From JAKAWQ01 sp963840545 (GTDB lineage Bacteria > Pseudomonadota > Alphaproteobacteria > Acetobacterales > Acetobacteraceae), in assembly GCA_963840545.1 (NCBI GenBank), contig CAWIZE010000010.1, positions 62,001 to 126,000 on the forward strand: 64,000 nucleotides of DNA. Reading direction: 5' to 3'. The translations under genes and the position numbers were made by a program. Shown one piece after another: positions 42,223 to 50,834 of this stretch (its first letter is position 1; every line of letters begins with the position of its first letter). The notes under the pieces were generated by a model that searched no databases, was not told the origin of the DNA, and worked only from the letters and a program-made list of their open reading frames with translations.

Positions 42223-42397
42223 GGGAATCCTTCAGCGGTGCGGCCGGACGTTACAGTCCTCGCCGTCCCTCCGCCAGGGGATGGCCCCGGGTGGGGGCGG
42301 GATCAGGCGCCGCCCGGCACGGGCCCGGAAGGATATGAATTCTTCGCGACCGCGATCACCCGGGGGAGATAATTTCTCGACATCAGTCATTTACTGA

Positions 42398-42413
42398 AGT
42401 TACAATCGTAACT
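42398..42413. promoter_or_regulatory. Inverted repeat in an AT-rich promoter-like stretch
   Basis: AGTTAC-AATC-GTAACT is a perfect 6-bp inverted repeat. It stands 36 bases before the first gene of the surface cluster (42449), in the only AT-rich part of the region, followed by CTTAAAGGTAACAA. It may be an operator or an attenuator hairpin. Confidence 0.45.
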
Positions 42414-42448
42414 CTTAAAGGTAACAATTTGCAGGGGATGGCCGTCAG

Positions 42449-43009
42449 GTGAGGATGGGAACGATTGCTGCTGCAAAACGGAAATCCAGACCGCGGGTCG
42501 AATTCGTGGATGGGGAGCTTGCGGACGGGACGGGCGCCCCGAAAGCGAACGGTGGGGCGAGCGTTGGGGGGCGCGCGGCCGAGAAGCCCTTCGCGGCGTC
42601 CTTCGCCCAGCTCGTCTTCGAGAGCCGGCTCGTCGGCGGATCCGAGGCCGCTCGGTTCGAGGTCTCGCGCGCCCTCCTGATCGATCTGCTCCGCCCGATG
42701 TTCGAGGCGGTGCGGTTCGACCCGCAATGGTACCAGTCGGCCTATCCCGACCTCGCCGCCGCCCACCGCGCCGGAACCTTGACCGACCTCAGGGCGCATT
42801 ACTGCGAGTTCGGGTTCTTCGAGCATCGCCTGCCCTGCTTCGTCCGGGTTGATGATGGCTTCTATGCCAGCGAATACCCGGATATCGGCACCGCCATCGC
42901 CGAGGGGCGGATCGCCTCGCCGCAATGGCATTTCGAGACCTTCGGCTTCCGTGAGGGGCGCCTGCCGTGGCGCGGCTGGCGGTTCGCCGATCTCGTGGAT
43001 GGCGCGTAA
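42449..43009 (+). CDS. YPDV-repeat protein
   Basis: A 186-residue protein without signal peptide. The C-terminal half has two ~42-residue repeats: FDPQWYQSAYPDLAAAHRAG ending GFFEHRLP, and DDGFYASEYPDIGTAIAEGR ending GFREGRLP. The same unit is found in the 50071-50607 protein and at the head of the GT2 enzyme at 43086. The pattern W/FYxxxYPDV...AxxxGxxxxxxxHYxxxGxxEGRxP is known from glycosyltransferase-linked proteins of unknown function. It starts at GTG 42449 or ATG 42455. Likely an adaptor in the glycan cluster. Confidence 0.75.
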   Translation: MRMGTIAAAKRKSRPRVEFVDGELADGTGAPKANGGASVGGRAAEKPFAASFAQLVFESRLVGGSEAARFEVSRALLIDLLRPMFEAVRFDPQWYQSAYPDLAAAHRAGTLTDLRAHYCEFGFFEHRLPCFVRVDDGFYASEYPDIGTAIAEGRIASPQWHFETFGFREGRLPWRGWRFADLVDGA

Positions 43010-43015
43010 TCCGGC

Positions 43016-43053
43016 CTCGCCCCGGTGGCTCGCCCCGGTGGCTCGCCCCGGTG
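43016..43053. repeat. 13-bp tandem repeat between glycan genes
   Basis: CTCGCCCCGGTGG occurs at 43016, 43029 and 43042 (the last copy without the final base). It fills the gap between the YPDV-repeat gene and the GT2 gene. A second tandem pair, GATGGATAGCGTC twice, covers the GT2 start codon region (about 43073-43098) and offers two in-phase-shifted ATGs. Confidence 0.85.
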
Positions 43054-43085
43054 CCGTGCGCGGGGGCCAATGATGGATAGCGTCG

Positions 43086-44600
43086 ATGGATAGCGTCATG
43101 GACGCCGAGCTCGCCTATCTCAGGCGCTATCCGGACGTCGCGGGGGCGATCAAGGCGGGGACCGTCACCTCGGCGCTCGAGCATTTCCTCAATTATGGCC
43201 GCTTCGAGGGGCGGGTCTGGCTCGGCCCGGGTGGCCCCGATGCGGCCATGTCGCCCGCCGCGGAGCCGGCCGCGGACGCCCCGGCGCCGGAAGCCCCCGC
43301 CGTTCCGCACCATCTCGACGCGGTCCTGCTCACCCAGGGCTTTCTCTTTGTCGATGGCTGGGTCGATGACCGCTTCGACCGCCTCGTCAGCATCGGGCTC
43401 GGCCCGACCGGCCGCCCGCCTCTGCTCGCCGCCCGTCCCTGCCGCCATCGCCGCCAGGATGTCGAGCAGCATCTCGAAGTCTCCTCCCCGTTCGAAGGCG
43501 GCTTCTGGCAGCTCTTCGAGGTTCCGCCCGAAGTCGCCGCGCGCCCGATCGGGCTCCGCCTCGGTCTCGCCTCCGGCCATTCCGTCCCGCTCGACCCCGG
43601 CGCCCTCGTCCGGCTCTCGCCGCGCGAGCATCTCGAGACCTTCCTTGGCTTCTATGGCCGCCGCCAGCTCATCGGCAGCCAGGTCGCCCGCTCCTTCGCC
43701 GAGCTCGATGCCGGGCTCGCCGCGACGGTGGGAAAGCTGCACGACGCCATCCGCGCCACCCGCGAGTCCCTGAGCGAAGGCAATTACGGCCGCCGCCCGG
43801 CGCGGCCGCTGATCTCCTTCGTCTGCTGCATCTACGGCATCCCCGATTTCCTGTTCCTCCAGGTGGCCCAGTTCGCGCGCTATGCCAGCCTCGAACGGTT
43901 CGAGTTCATCTACGTCAACAACACGCCCGAGCTCGAGGAGGTCCTCCATCGCGACGCCGAGCTCGCGGCCGCCGTGTTCGGGACCTCGGTCAGCGTCATC
44001 TCGCTCAATCAGAACACCGGCTTCTCCCATGCCAACAATGTCGGCATCGGGCATGCCCGGGCGCAGACCATCTGCGTCATCAATCCGGACGTTTTCCCCT
44101 ATGACGCGGCGAGCCTCGGCGCCCTCACCCGCCTCGCCGCGGGCAAGGCGCGCCGCGCCATCACCGGCGGCAAGCTCTTCTACGCCGACGGCACGGTGAT
44201 GCACGAAGGGATGTATTTCGTGGCCGACCCCAGGCTTTCGGCGCTCGCGCGGACCAAGGTCTGGACCGTCGAGCACCTGCGCAAGGGGTTTCCCGATCTC
44301 GGCGGCCGCGCCACCGCCCCAGTGCCGGCGGTGAGCGGCGCGCTCATGGTGTTCGACCGCGCCGACCACGAGGAGATCGGCGGCTTCGACGAGCGCTTCG
44401 TCTACGGCCATTACGAAGACGCCGATCTCTGCCTCCGCTTCGCCGAGCAGGGGTGGAAGGTGCTCTGCGACAGCGCGCTCACCTTCTGGCACTACGAAGG
44501 CCGCGGCTCGATCAAGCGGCCGGAGCACGCCGGCGCGCTCCACGTCAACCGCTGGCACTTCTCGCGCAAGTGGCAGGCCCGCCTCTCCGGGAAGCCGTGA
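43086..44600 (+). CDS. GT2-family glycosyltransferase with N-terminal YPDV repeat
   Basis: A 504-residue protein. Residues ~7-45 are one YPDV repeat (AYLRRYPDVAGAIKAG, ending YGRFEGRVW). A middle segment of unknown fold (about 75-195) is followed by a GT-A domain from ~240: PLISFVCCIYGIPDFLFLQV, NTGFSHANNVGIGHARAQ, CVINPDVF as the DxD-like site, and FDERFVYGHYEDADLCLRFA. It resembles rhamnosyl-type GT2 enzymes. The next GT gene starts 3 bases after its stop. Confidence 0.85.
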   Translation: MDSVMDAELAYLRRYPDVAGAIKAGTVTSALEHFLNYGRFEGRVWLGPGGPDAAMSPAAEPAADAPAPEAPAVPHHLDAVLLTQGFLFVDGWVDDRFDRLVSIGLGPTGRPPLLAARPCRHRRQDVEQHLEVSSPFEGGFWQLFEVPPEVAARPIGLRLGLASGHSVPLDPGALVRLSPREHLETFLGFYGRRQLIGSQVARSFAELDAGLAATVGKLHDAIRATRESLSEGNYGRRPARPLISFVCCIYGIPDFLFLQVAQFARYASLERFEFIYVNNTPELEEVLHRDAELAAAVFGTSVSVISLNQNTGFSHANNVGIGHARAQTICVINPDVFPYDAASLGALTRLAAGKARRAITGGKLFYADGTVMHEGMYFVADPRLSALARTKVWTVEHLRKGFPDLGGRATAPVPAVSGALMVFDRADHEEIGGFDERFVYGHYEDADLCLRFAEQGWKVLCDSALTFWHYEGRGSIKRPEHAGALHVNRWHFSRKWQARLSGKP

Positions 44601-44603
44601 GCG

Positions 44604-45914
44604 ATGAAGATCCTCGAGATCAGCCTCTTCCACCCGGAACTGGTCCGCGGCGGGGCCCAGCAGGCGGCCTATGAGCTCTTCCTCGGCCTCAAGCGGGCCG
44701 GGTGCGATGTGACCCTGCTTGCCTCGGCCGACCTTTCGGGGCCCAAGGCGCTCTTCAAGCCCGGCGCCATCATCACCGGATTCGACGGACGGCCGAACGA
44801 ATTTCTATTTCTCTCCGATGCCTTCGATCACGTCTGGATGCGCAACCTCAATATCCGCGCGCTGAAATGGTTCGAGGAGTTCCTGCGCGACCGCCAGCCG
44901 GACGTCGTCCATTTCCACCATTTCCTCACCTTCGGCCTCGAGCTCTTTCTCATTGCCCGCCGGACGCTGCCGAAGGCCAGGCTGTTCCTCACGCTGCACG
45001 AGTTCCTGGCGATCTGCCGCGCCGACGGGCACATGCTCCGCACCTTCGACAAGACCCTCTGCACCGAGGCCTCGCCGGTGCGCTGCCACCAGTGCTTCCC
45101 CGAGACCACCCCGGAAATGTTCAGCCTCCGCGAGGACTGGATCAAGCAGGGGCTCGGCGTGTTCGACGGCTTCATCGCCCCCACCGAATTCGTCCGCGAC
45201 CGCTACGCCGCCTGGGGCCTGCCGCCGCGGCGGATCCACGTCATCACCAACGCCCAGAGCGACTATTCGCAGCTCGCGTCCTGGAAGCTGCGGCCGCCGC
45301 CGGCCGCCGATCGGGTGCGCCGGCACGATCGCTTCGGCTTCTTCGGCCAGCTGGTGGACGTCAAGGGGCTTGGCGTCGTCTTCGCCGCGCTCGACATCTT
45401 CGCCCGGCGCTACGAGGAGGAGCTGACCTTCGAGGTCAACGGCTCCAACCTGAAATTCGCGTCGGAAAAATTTCGCAAGCAGTTCGACGATTTCGTGAAC
45501 GGCCGGCATGGCCTGCCGGAGCGCGTCAGGGTCGCCTACAATGGCAGCTACGCGATGACCGACCTGCCTTCGCGCATGGCGCGGATCGACTGGGTGCTGG
45601 TGCCGTCGATCTGGTGGGAGATCTTCGGCCTCGTGCTCTCGGAGGCGTTCATGTTCCGCCGCCCACCGATCGCCAGCCGCATCGGCGGCCTTGCCGAGCG
45701 CGTGCGGAACGAGAAGGACGGCCTGCTCTTCGATGCCGGCGATGCGAGCGAGCTCGCCGACATCTTCCACCGCGCCATCACCGAGGACGGGCTCTGGGAG
45801 CGGCTCAGCGCCGCGAGCCCCGGGGTGCCTTCGGTCGAGAGCGTGGTCGAGCGGCATCTCAGGCTTTTCGCCGGCGGGCGGGCCGGGACGCTGCGCCGTC
45901 CCCGCGCGGCGTAG
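44604..45914 (+). CDS. GT4-family glycosyltransferase
   Basis: A 436-residue GT-B enzyme. The N-terminal acceptor half begins LEISLFHPELVRGGAQQAAY with the Gly-rich GGAQ loop. The C-terminal donor half has RFGFFGQLVDVKGLGVVFAA, VPSIWWEIFGLVLSEAFMFR with the EX7E-like motif, and PPIASRIGGLAERV. It adds a sugar to a lipid- or protein-bound glycan. Directly coupled to the GT2 gene. Confidence 0.9.
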   Translation: MKILEISLFHPELVRGGAQQAAYELFLGLKRAGCDVTLLASADLSGPKALFKPGAIITGFDGRPNEFLFLSDAFDHVWMRNLNIRALKWFEEFLRDRQPDVVHFHHFLTFGLELFLIARRTLPKARLFLTLHEFLAICRADGHMLRTFDKTLCTEASPVRCHQCFPETTPEMFSLREDWIKQGLGVFDGFIAPTEFVRDRYAAWGLPPRRIHVITNAQSDYSQLASWKLRPPPAADRVRRHDRFGFFGQLVDVKGLGVVFAALDIFARRYEEELTFEVNGSNLKFASEKFRKQFDDFVNGRHGLPERVRVAYNGSYAMTDLPSRMARIDWVLVPSIWWEIFGLVLSEAFMFRRPPIASRIGGLAERVRNEKDGLLFDAGDASELADIFHRAITEDGLWERLSAASPGVPSVESVVERHLRLFAGGRAGTLRRPRAA

Positions 45915-45924
45915 CCCGCCGCCC

Positions 45925-47874
45925 TCACTCGCCCGAGATCTCCCGCCGCCTGCGGTCCAGCTCCTCGCTGTAGCGGCGGAGCGCAAACTGCTCGGTGAGC
46001 GTCCCGATCACCCGCCTGGTCTCCAGGCCGTCGACCACCGCGAGCACGTCGCTTTCAGCCTGCTCGAAGATGTTCGCCGCTTCCTTCACCGTCATCTGCG
46101 GCAGGAGAAGGGTATCCGGAGAATGGAGGATCTCGGAGAGCCGCTCGACCTCCTCCGGCGCTGCGTGCGCTTCGGCCAGCACGATGATGCCCGCGTAGCG
46201 GTCCGTGTTGTCCACGGCCACCACCGTCTGGGCGGTGCCGAGCGGAAAGTCGCGCCGGAAGGCGGCGAGCGTCATCTCGGCCCGCACCGTGCGGACGTCG
46301 CGGCGCATCATCCGCCCGACGGTCAGGTTGCGCATCCAGCCGATATCGACGGCGCTCCTGATCGCCTCGCCGCGCAGGTGGAAGCGCCAGGTCGCGAAAT
46401 TGTAGCCGAAGGTCCGCCGCGTGGTCAGCGCCGCGATCACCGAGGCGGCGAGCACCGCCGCCGTCATCGGCACGCTGCCGGTGGTCTCGAGTGCCAGAAA
46501 GGACATCGTGAGCGGCCCGCCCACGATCGTCGTCGCCAGGGCGCTCATGCCGACCACCGTGCCCACGACCTCCGGCATGACCACGTGCGGCGTGAGCAGC
46601 GCAAGCGCGCCGGCGAACACCCGGCCGAGGATCGCACCGAGAAAGAGCGAGGCGAAAAAGAGACCGCCGCGGAAACCCGAGCCGATCGAGATCGAGGTCG
46701 CCATCGCCTTGAGCAGCACCATCAAGGCGAGGAAGGAGAGCGTGAACGGTACCGTGAATACCAGCGGCAGCGCCGCATGCCCCGAAGAGATCACGTGCGG
46801 GGTCACGACGGCGCAGCCCCCGACCATCGCCCCGCCGATGGTCGGGCGCAGCCAGCCGGGCACGCGGCTGCGACGGAACAGCTCTTCGATCAGCGTCGCG
46901 CCGCGCATCACGAGGATCCCGATCAGCGCGCAGAGCATGCCGAGCGCCAGGATGGGCAGATAGTCGATCGCCGGGATGTCCGTGGGCACCTGGACGTTGA
47001 GCGGCGGATTGCCGCCCGTCAGGCCGCGTTCGACGAGCACGCCGACCACCGAGGCCGCCATCACCGGCGCCAGCGTCGGGATCGAGTAGGTGCCGATGAT
47101 CAGCTCGAAGCCATAGAAGGCGCCGGTGAGCGGGGCGTTGAACGCGCCCCCGATCGCCGCCCCGGCACCGCAGCCCACCAGCAGCCTGAGGTCGCCGCGC
47201 CGGACCCGGAAGACCCGGCCGAGCCGTGAGCCGATCGCCGCCCCGATCTGCGAGTAGCCCGACTCCATCCCCACCGAGGCGCCGACGCCGTTGGAGATGA
47301 TGGTCTGGCCGGCGAGGATCGCGCTGTCGGTGGACGACATCCGCCCGCCATAGAGCGCATTCGCCTCGATCGGGTCGATCACACGGTTCGGCCGGTAGCG
47401 GGCGATGACCAGGCCGACCAGTCCGAAGGCGAGTCCCCCGAGCGTGGGCACGAGCAGGGCGCTCGCGATCGGGATGGCGTTCATGGCGGAAAGGCGCATG
47501 TCGGGGGGCAGGCGGAACAGCACCTGGTGCATGAACTGGGCGATCGTCTCCATCAGCACGACGGTGCATCCGGCGAGCGCGCCGACGACGGCCGCGAGCC
47601 CCACCAGCCACAGCTCGTCGGCGCGCACCAGCGCGCGCAGGGTTTGCGGCGCGTGCACGACGATCTCGCCGAGGTGCCGCAGCGGGCCGGCAACGCCCCG
47701 GCCGGCAGCGCCCCGTGCGCCAACACCCCGTGTGGATGTCGGCTGCGGCCCGGCCTCCGCCGCCGGTTCCGTCTGGTCTGAGGAAACTGCCATCGACACT
47801 GCCTGCGCGGCCGCACGAGACCGGGGCCGCTCCGGCGCCGACCGCCTTCCGGCGCCTTCATGGAACCAATCCAT
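45925..47874 (-). CDS. ClC-type chloride channel/antiporter with C-terminal CBS domains
   Basis: About 649 residues. The ClC core (about 75-490) has SNGVGASVGMESGYSQIGAA in place of the GREGP motif, GAFNAPLTGAFYGFELIIG, and GSGFRGGLFFASLFLGAILG corresponding to GxFxP. Two CBS domains follow (MRRDVRTVRAEMTLAAFRRD; QMTVKEAANIFEQAESDVLA). Start uncertain: ATG 47874 or 47793, both with weak ribosome-binding sites, and a longer frame runs to 48012. Convergent with the GT4 gene, 10 bases apart. No link to glycan synthesis is apparent. Confidence 0.88.
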   Translation of the reverse strand: MDWFHEGAGRRSAPERPRSRAAAQAVSMAVSSDQTEPAAEAGPQPTSTRGVGARGAAGRGVAGPLRHLGEIVVHAPQTLRALVRADELWLVGLAAVVGALAGCTVVLMETIAQFMHQVLFRLPPDMRLSAMNAIPIASALLVPTLGGLAFGLVGLVIARYRPNRVIDPIEANALYGGRMSSTDSAILAGQTIISNGVGASVGMESGYSQIGAAIGSRLGRVFRVRRGDLRLLVGCGAGAAIGGAFNAPLTGAFYGFELIIGTYSIPTLAPVMAASVVGVLVERGLTGGNPPLNVQVPTDIPAIDYLPILALGMLCALIGILVMRGATLIEELFRRSRVPGWLRPTIGGAMVGGCAVVTPHVISSGHAALPLVFTVPFTLSFLALMVLLKAMATSISIGSGFRGGLFFASLFLGAILGRVFAGALALLTPHVVMPEVVGTVVGMSALATTIVGGPLTMSFLALETTGSVPMTAAVLAASVIAALTTRRTFGYNFATWRFHLRGEAIRSAVDIGWMRNLTVGRMMRRDVRTVRAEMTLAAFRRDFPLGTAQTVVAVDNTDRYAGIIVLAEAHAAPEEVERLSEILHSPDTLLLPQMTVKEAANIFEQAESDVLAVVDGLETRRVIGTLTEQFALRRYSEELDRRRREISGE

Positions 47875-48638
47875 AGGCTGATCAACCGGCCGGTGGCTGC
47901 GCACAGTTATGCCCGCCCGATTATGACGATTTGTTGTAAGCGCCCGCCCGCATGCCGCGAGCGTCCCGCCGCCGGGCGCCGGATCCGGTCCCGGGGCCGG
48001 TTGGGGTGCCAAAAATGGTTCATGCGGTCGAATTGCTGCGCTGCGGTCGCAGCACGGACCGGTGGGCGAGCGGGTTGGCGGCGCGGTGCGGCAAAATGCG
48101 ACGCCGGTCTTAGAATCCCACCGCTGGCCGGGGGCACCGGCCCAAGCCGCAACCGGAAGTTGATGATGGCCGCGAGGGAGCAGCGTTGCTCCAGGCCATG
48201 GTGCAGCCTTAGTGTATCTTTTGTAACTTTATGCATTGCGCCTGGATGTCCGTGCTGTCGCAGCTGCGGGTGCAGTGCGAACATCGCGGCGGAACGTTGC
48301 GATTACCCCATCGCCCTGTTGCGCCCCGGCCATCGCCTGCGCGTCACACCCTGCCCCGCCGCGACAGTCTCACCCCGACATACGGGGAAGAACGTCTTCA
48401 TTCCAAGTCGGGCAATCAAAAAAAACCCAAGTCATTCACTCAAGAATTCCGTTGCTCGCAAGTGCGAAATGCTTCTATCATCCGCGCGTTGCGCCGTTCC
48501 CCTCGGAGGCCCGCTTTGACAACGAACCTCCCGAACCGAAGCCCCCAACGCGGTTTTCGTGGGGTCGGCGCAACCGCCCCACGCCGCCCACCGCGAAACC
48601 CTCGGACGCCCTAGCGCCGCGCACCGGAAGGAGCCGCC
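47875..48638. other. Long intergenic region before the RTX-like gene
   Basis: About 760 bases with no gene I can support. It includes an A8 tract (48420-48427) and an AT-richer stretch (48360-48480) suitable for the RTX gene promoter. Small frames here have no recognisable products. The RTX gene has GGAAGGAG just before its ATG. Confidence 0.5.
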
Positions 48639-49952
48639 ATGCCAGACGTCTCGATCCCCTCGGGAACCAGCTTCAACCTCGAGCTATCCTTCCCGAACTC
48701 GGACTATCAGCTTGCCCAGCAGCTCTTGCAGACGCTCGCCATCGACTCCCAGACGGGCAAGGAAGTCTTCACCCTCTTCCCCTCCGATCCGCCGGGCGAC
48801 CCGCACGATCCGGCGTCGACACCCGGGTTCGGCCAAGGGCTCGGGTTCGGCCAAGGGCTCTTCAACCTCTTCCCCTTCCCCTTTGGGGGCGAAGGGCATC
48901 ACCAGCACGGATCTCCGATCCCGCCCGGCGATGTCGGCGTCTATGCGATCGTCGAGACCGGCCAGACCGTCACCTCCCCGGTCACCGTGCCGGGCGGCTA
49001 CACCTACACCATCATCGACACCACCCATCCCATCGACGTCACCGGCAACGGCGGCAACGGCGACGTCACCCTGATCGCCCCGACCGGCGGCGGCAGCGTC
49101 GACTTCAACACCGGCGGCGGCTCCGGCACCGTGGTCGCCGGCTACGGAAACAACGTGATCAGCACGCCGCTCTTCGGCGGCGGCGACTATCTGATCGTCA
49201 CCGGTCCGGGCAACGACACCATCAACGCCCTCTCCGGCAACGACACCATCAGCCCCGGCGGCGGCTCGAACCTCGTCAATCTCGGCTTCGGCAACGACTT
49301 CGTCGGCCTCTCCGGCACCAACGACACGGTCAACGCCTCTTTCGGCTCCGACACCATCTCGGTCACCGGCAACGACTCCACCTTCGTCACCGACCTCTTC
49401 GCCAAGCTTCATTTCGTCAACGGCTCCGCGCCCTCGACCGTGCTCGGCGGCCTCGGCAGCGAGACCGTCAATGGCGGCGTCGGGGGCGGTCTTTTCGTCG
49501 GCGGCCTCGGCGGCGACAACGCGATCACCGGCGGCGCCGGCCAGGCGACCATGTTCGGCGGCGGCTCCGGCGATACCCTCGCCGCCGGCGGCAGCCTCGG
49601 CGATCTGCTGATCGCCGGCCTCGGCAACGAAACCCTGACCAGCGCCAACTCCCAGGGCCAGGACACGATGTATGGCGGCACCGGCCATGACGTGATGATC
49701 GCCGGCGCCGGCGGCGATCTCATGGACGGCGGCGCCGGCGCCATGAACTTCGAGTTCGTCAAGGGCCTGACCAGCAGTTCGAGCGCCTACACCGTCCTCA
49801 ACTACCACGCCGGCGACGCCGTCACCCTCCAGGGCTACAGCGGCGATCACACCACTTCCGCCGGCGGCAACACCACCCTCAGCCTCTCCGACGGCACCAA
49901 GATCACCTTCGTCGGCGTCGCCAGCGGGAGCGACCTCAACATCCACACCTGA
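48639..49952 (+). CDS. RTX-like surface/secreted protein
   Basis: A 437-residue Gly/Asp/Asn-rich protein without N-terminal signal peptide. From ~170 on it is a beta-roll with degenerate RTX nonapeptides: GPGNDTINALSGNDTISPGG, GSETVNGGVGGG, GGTGHDVMIAGAGGDLMDGG. The end (AYTVLNYHAGDAVTLQGYSG, ITFVGVASGSDLNIHT) resembles type I secretion tails. An 18-bp duplication at 48825-48860 gives GFGQGL twice. The HlyD-type adaptor at 62671 makes type I export plausible. It could be the acceptor of the neighbouring glycosyltransferases. Confidence 0.82.
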   Translation: MPDVSIPSGTSFNLELSFPNSDYQLAQQLLQTLAIDSQTGKEVFTLFPSDPPGDPHDPASTPGFGQGLGFGQGLFNLFPFPFGGEGHHQHGSPIPPGDVGVYAIVETGQTVTSPVTVPGGYTYTIIDTTHPIDVTGNGGNGDVTLIAPTGGGSVDFNTGGGSGTVVAGYGNNVISTPLFGGGDYLIVTGPGNDTINALSGNDTISPGGGSNLVNLGFGNDFVGLSGTNDTVNASFGSDTISVTGNDSTFVTDLFAKLHFVNGSAPSTVLGGLGSETVNGGVGGGLFVGGLGGDNAITGGAGQATMFGGGSGDTLAAGGSLGDLLIAGLGNETLTSANSQGQDTMYGGTGHDVMIAGAGGDLMDGGAGAMNFEFVKGLTSSSSAYTVLNYHAGDAVTLQGYSGDHTTSAGGNTTLSLSDGTKITFVGVASGSDLNIHT

Positions 49953-50070
49953 AAGCCGGAGCAACGCATGGCCGTGCCGACACCGCATCGGAGCTAAGAG
50001 TCCAACAGAATGCAAATGCGAAAAGATGCTGTTTACAGGAAGGGCAGCATAAGATCGTGGGGGTTATGCC

Positions 50071-50607
50071 GTGTACTTTCCGCCGTTTTGTCTGCTGAAA
50101 CAATCGCCCAACGTCCAGTTCGATGATACCCAAGTGACGATGACGAAAGAGGTCTTCGCCCAACTGTTGCATTGTCTGTTCAGGAACGGCAGCTTCGATC
50201 AATCCTGGTACCGCACCACCAACAAGGACGTTTCGGCCGCTATGGAGGCGGGACATATCGAGAACGAGGTGAGTCACTTTGCCAGGTCCGGTTATTTCGA
50301 GGGGCGAAAGCCACGAGTGCATCCCGTGGACGAAGAATGGTACCGGCAGGCCTATCCTGACGTCGCCGAGGCGATTGCCTCGGGCGAGATTGCATCCGCC
50401 CACGCGCATTACAACATGACCGGCTATTTCGAAGGGCGCGCACCCGATCCGCAGACGGCGGAGATGGTACGGCAGTGGCAGCAAATTCTCGGGCCGACCC
50501 TGAATGGGGTATCACAAGATGTGACGTCCCCGGCCCCCGAGCCTCTCGGTTTCTCGCGGCCCAACTCCGCCAAGACAATCCCACGTGGCAGAGCCGCCTC
50601 ACGTTAG
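50071..50607 (+). CDS. YPDV-repeat protein, second copy
   Basis: A 178-residue protein homologous in layout to 42449-43009. A helical lead-in (TKEVFAQLLHCLFRNGSF) is followed by two repeats: DQSWYRTTNKDVSAAMEAGH ending GYFEGRKP, and DEEWYRQAYPDVAEAIASGE ending GYFEGRAP. No signal peptide or transmembrane segment. It stands between the RTX-like gene and the large glycosyltransferase. The sequence is less GC-rich at third positions than the first copy, so the two are old paralogues or came separately. Confidence 0.75.
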   Translation: MYFPPFCLLKQSPNVQFDDTQVTMTKEVFAQLLHCLFRNGSFDQSWYRTTNKDVSAAMEAGHIENEVSHFARSGYFEGRKPRVHPVDEEWYRQAYPDVAEAIASGEIASAHAHYNMTGYFEGRAPDPQTAEMVRQWQQILGPTLNGVSQDVTSPAPEPLGFSRPNSAKTIPRGRAASR

Positions 50608-50834
50608 GCAATGCAGCCTTCACTTGCGAGGCATGGCGTGCGTTGGCGGCGAGGCCGCCGCGACCTTGTCACGGGCGCCCGAACGAAGGATTGCCCAGAA
50701 TCATTATCAGAACCATTATCTGCAATAGCGCGCGGGCGGGCGGCATGGTCAGGGCCGCCATTGCCACACTTGCGCGCCTGCGCAAGTCCGGACGTTCCAG
50801 CCTGGCTGCGTAAACGGGCCGGGATCGCCTCCAC

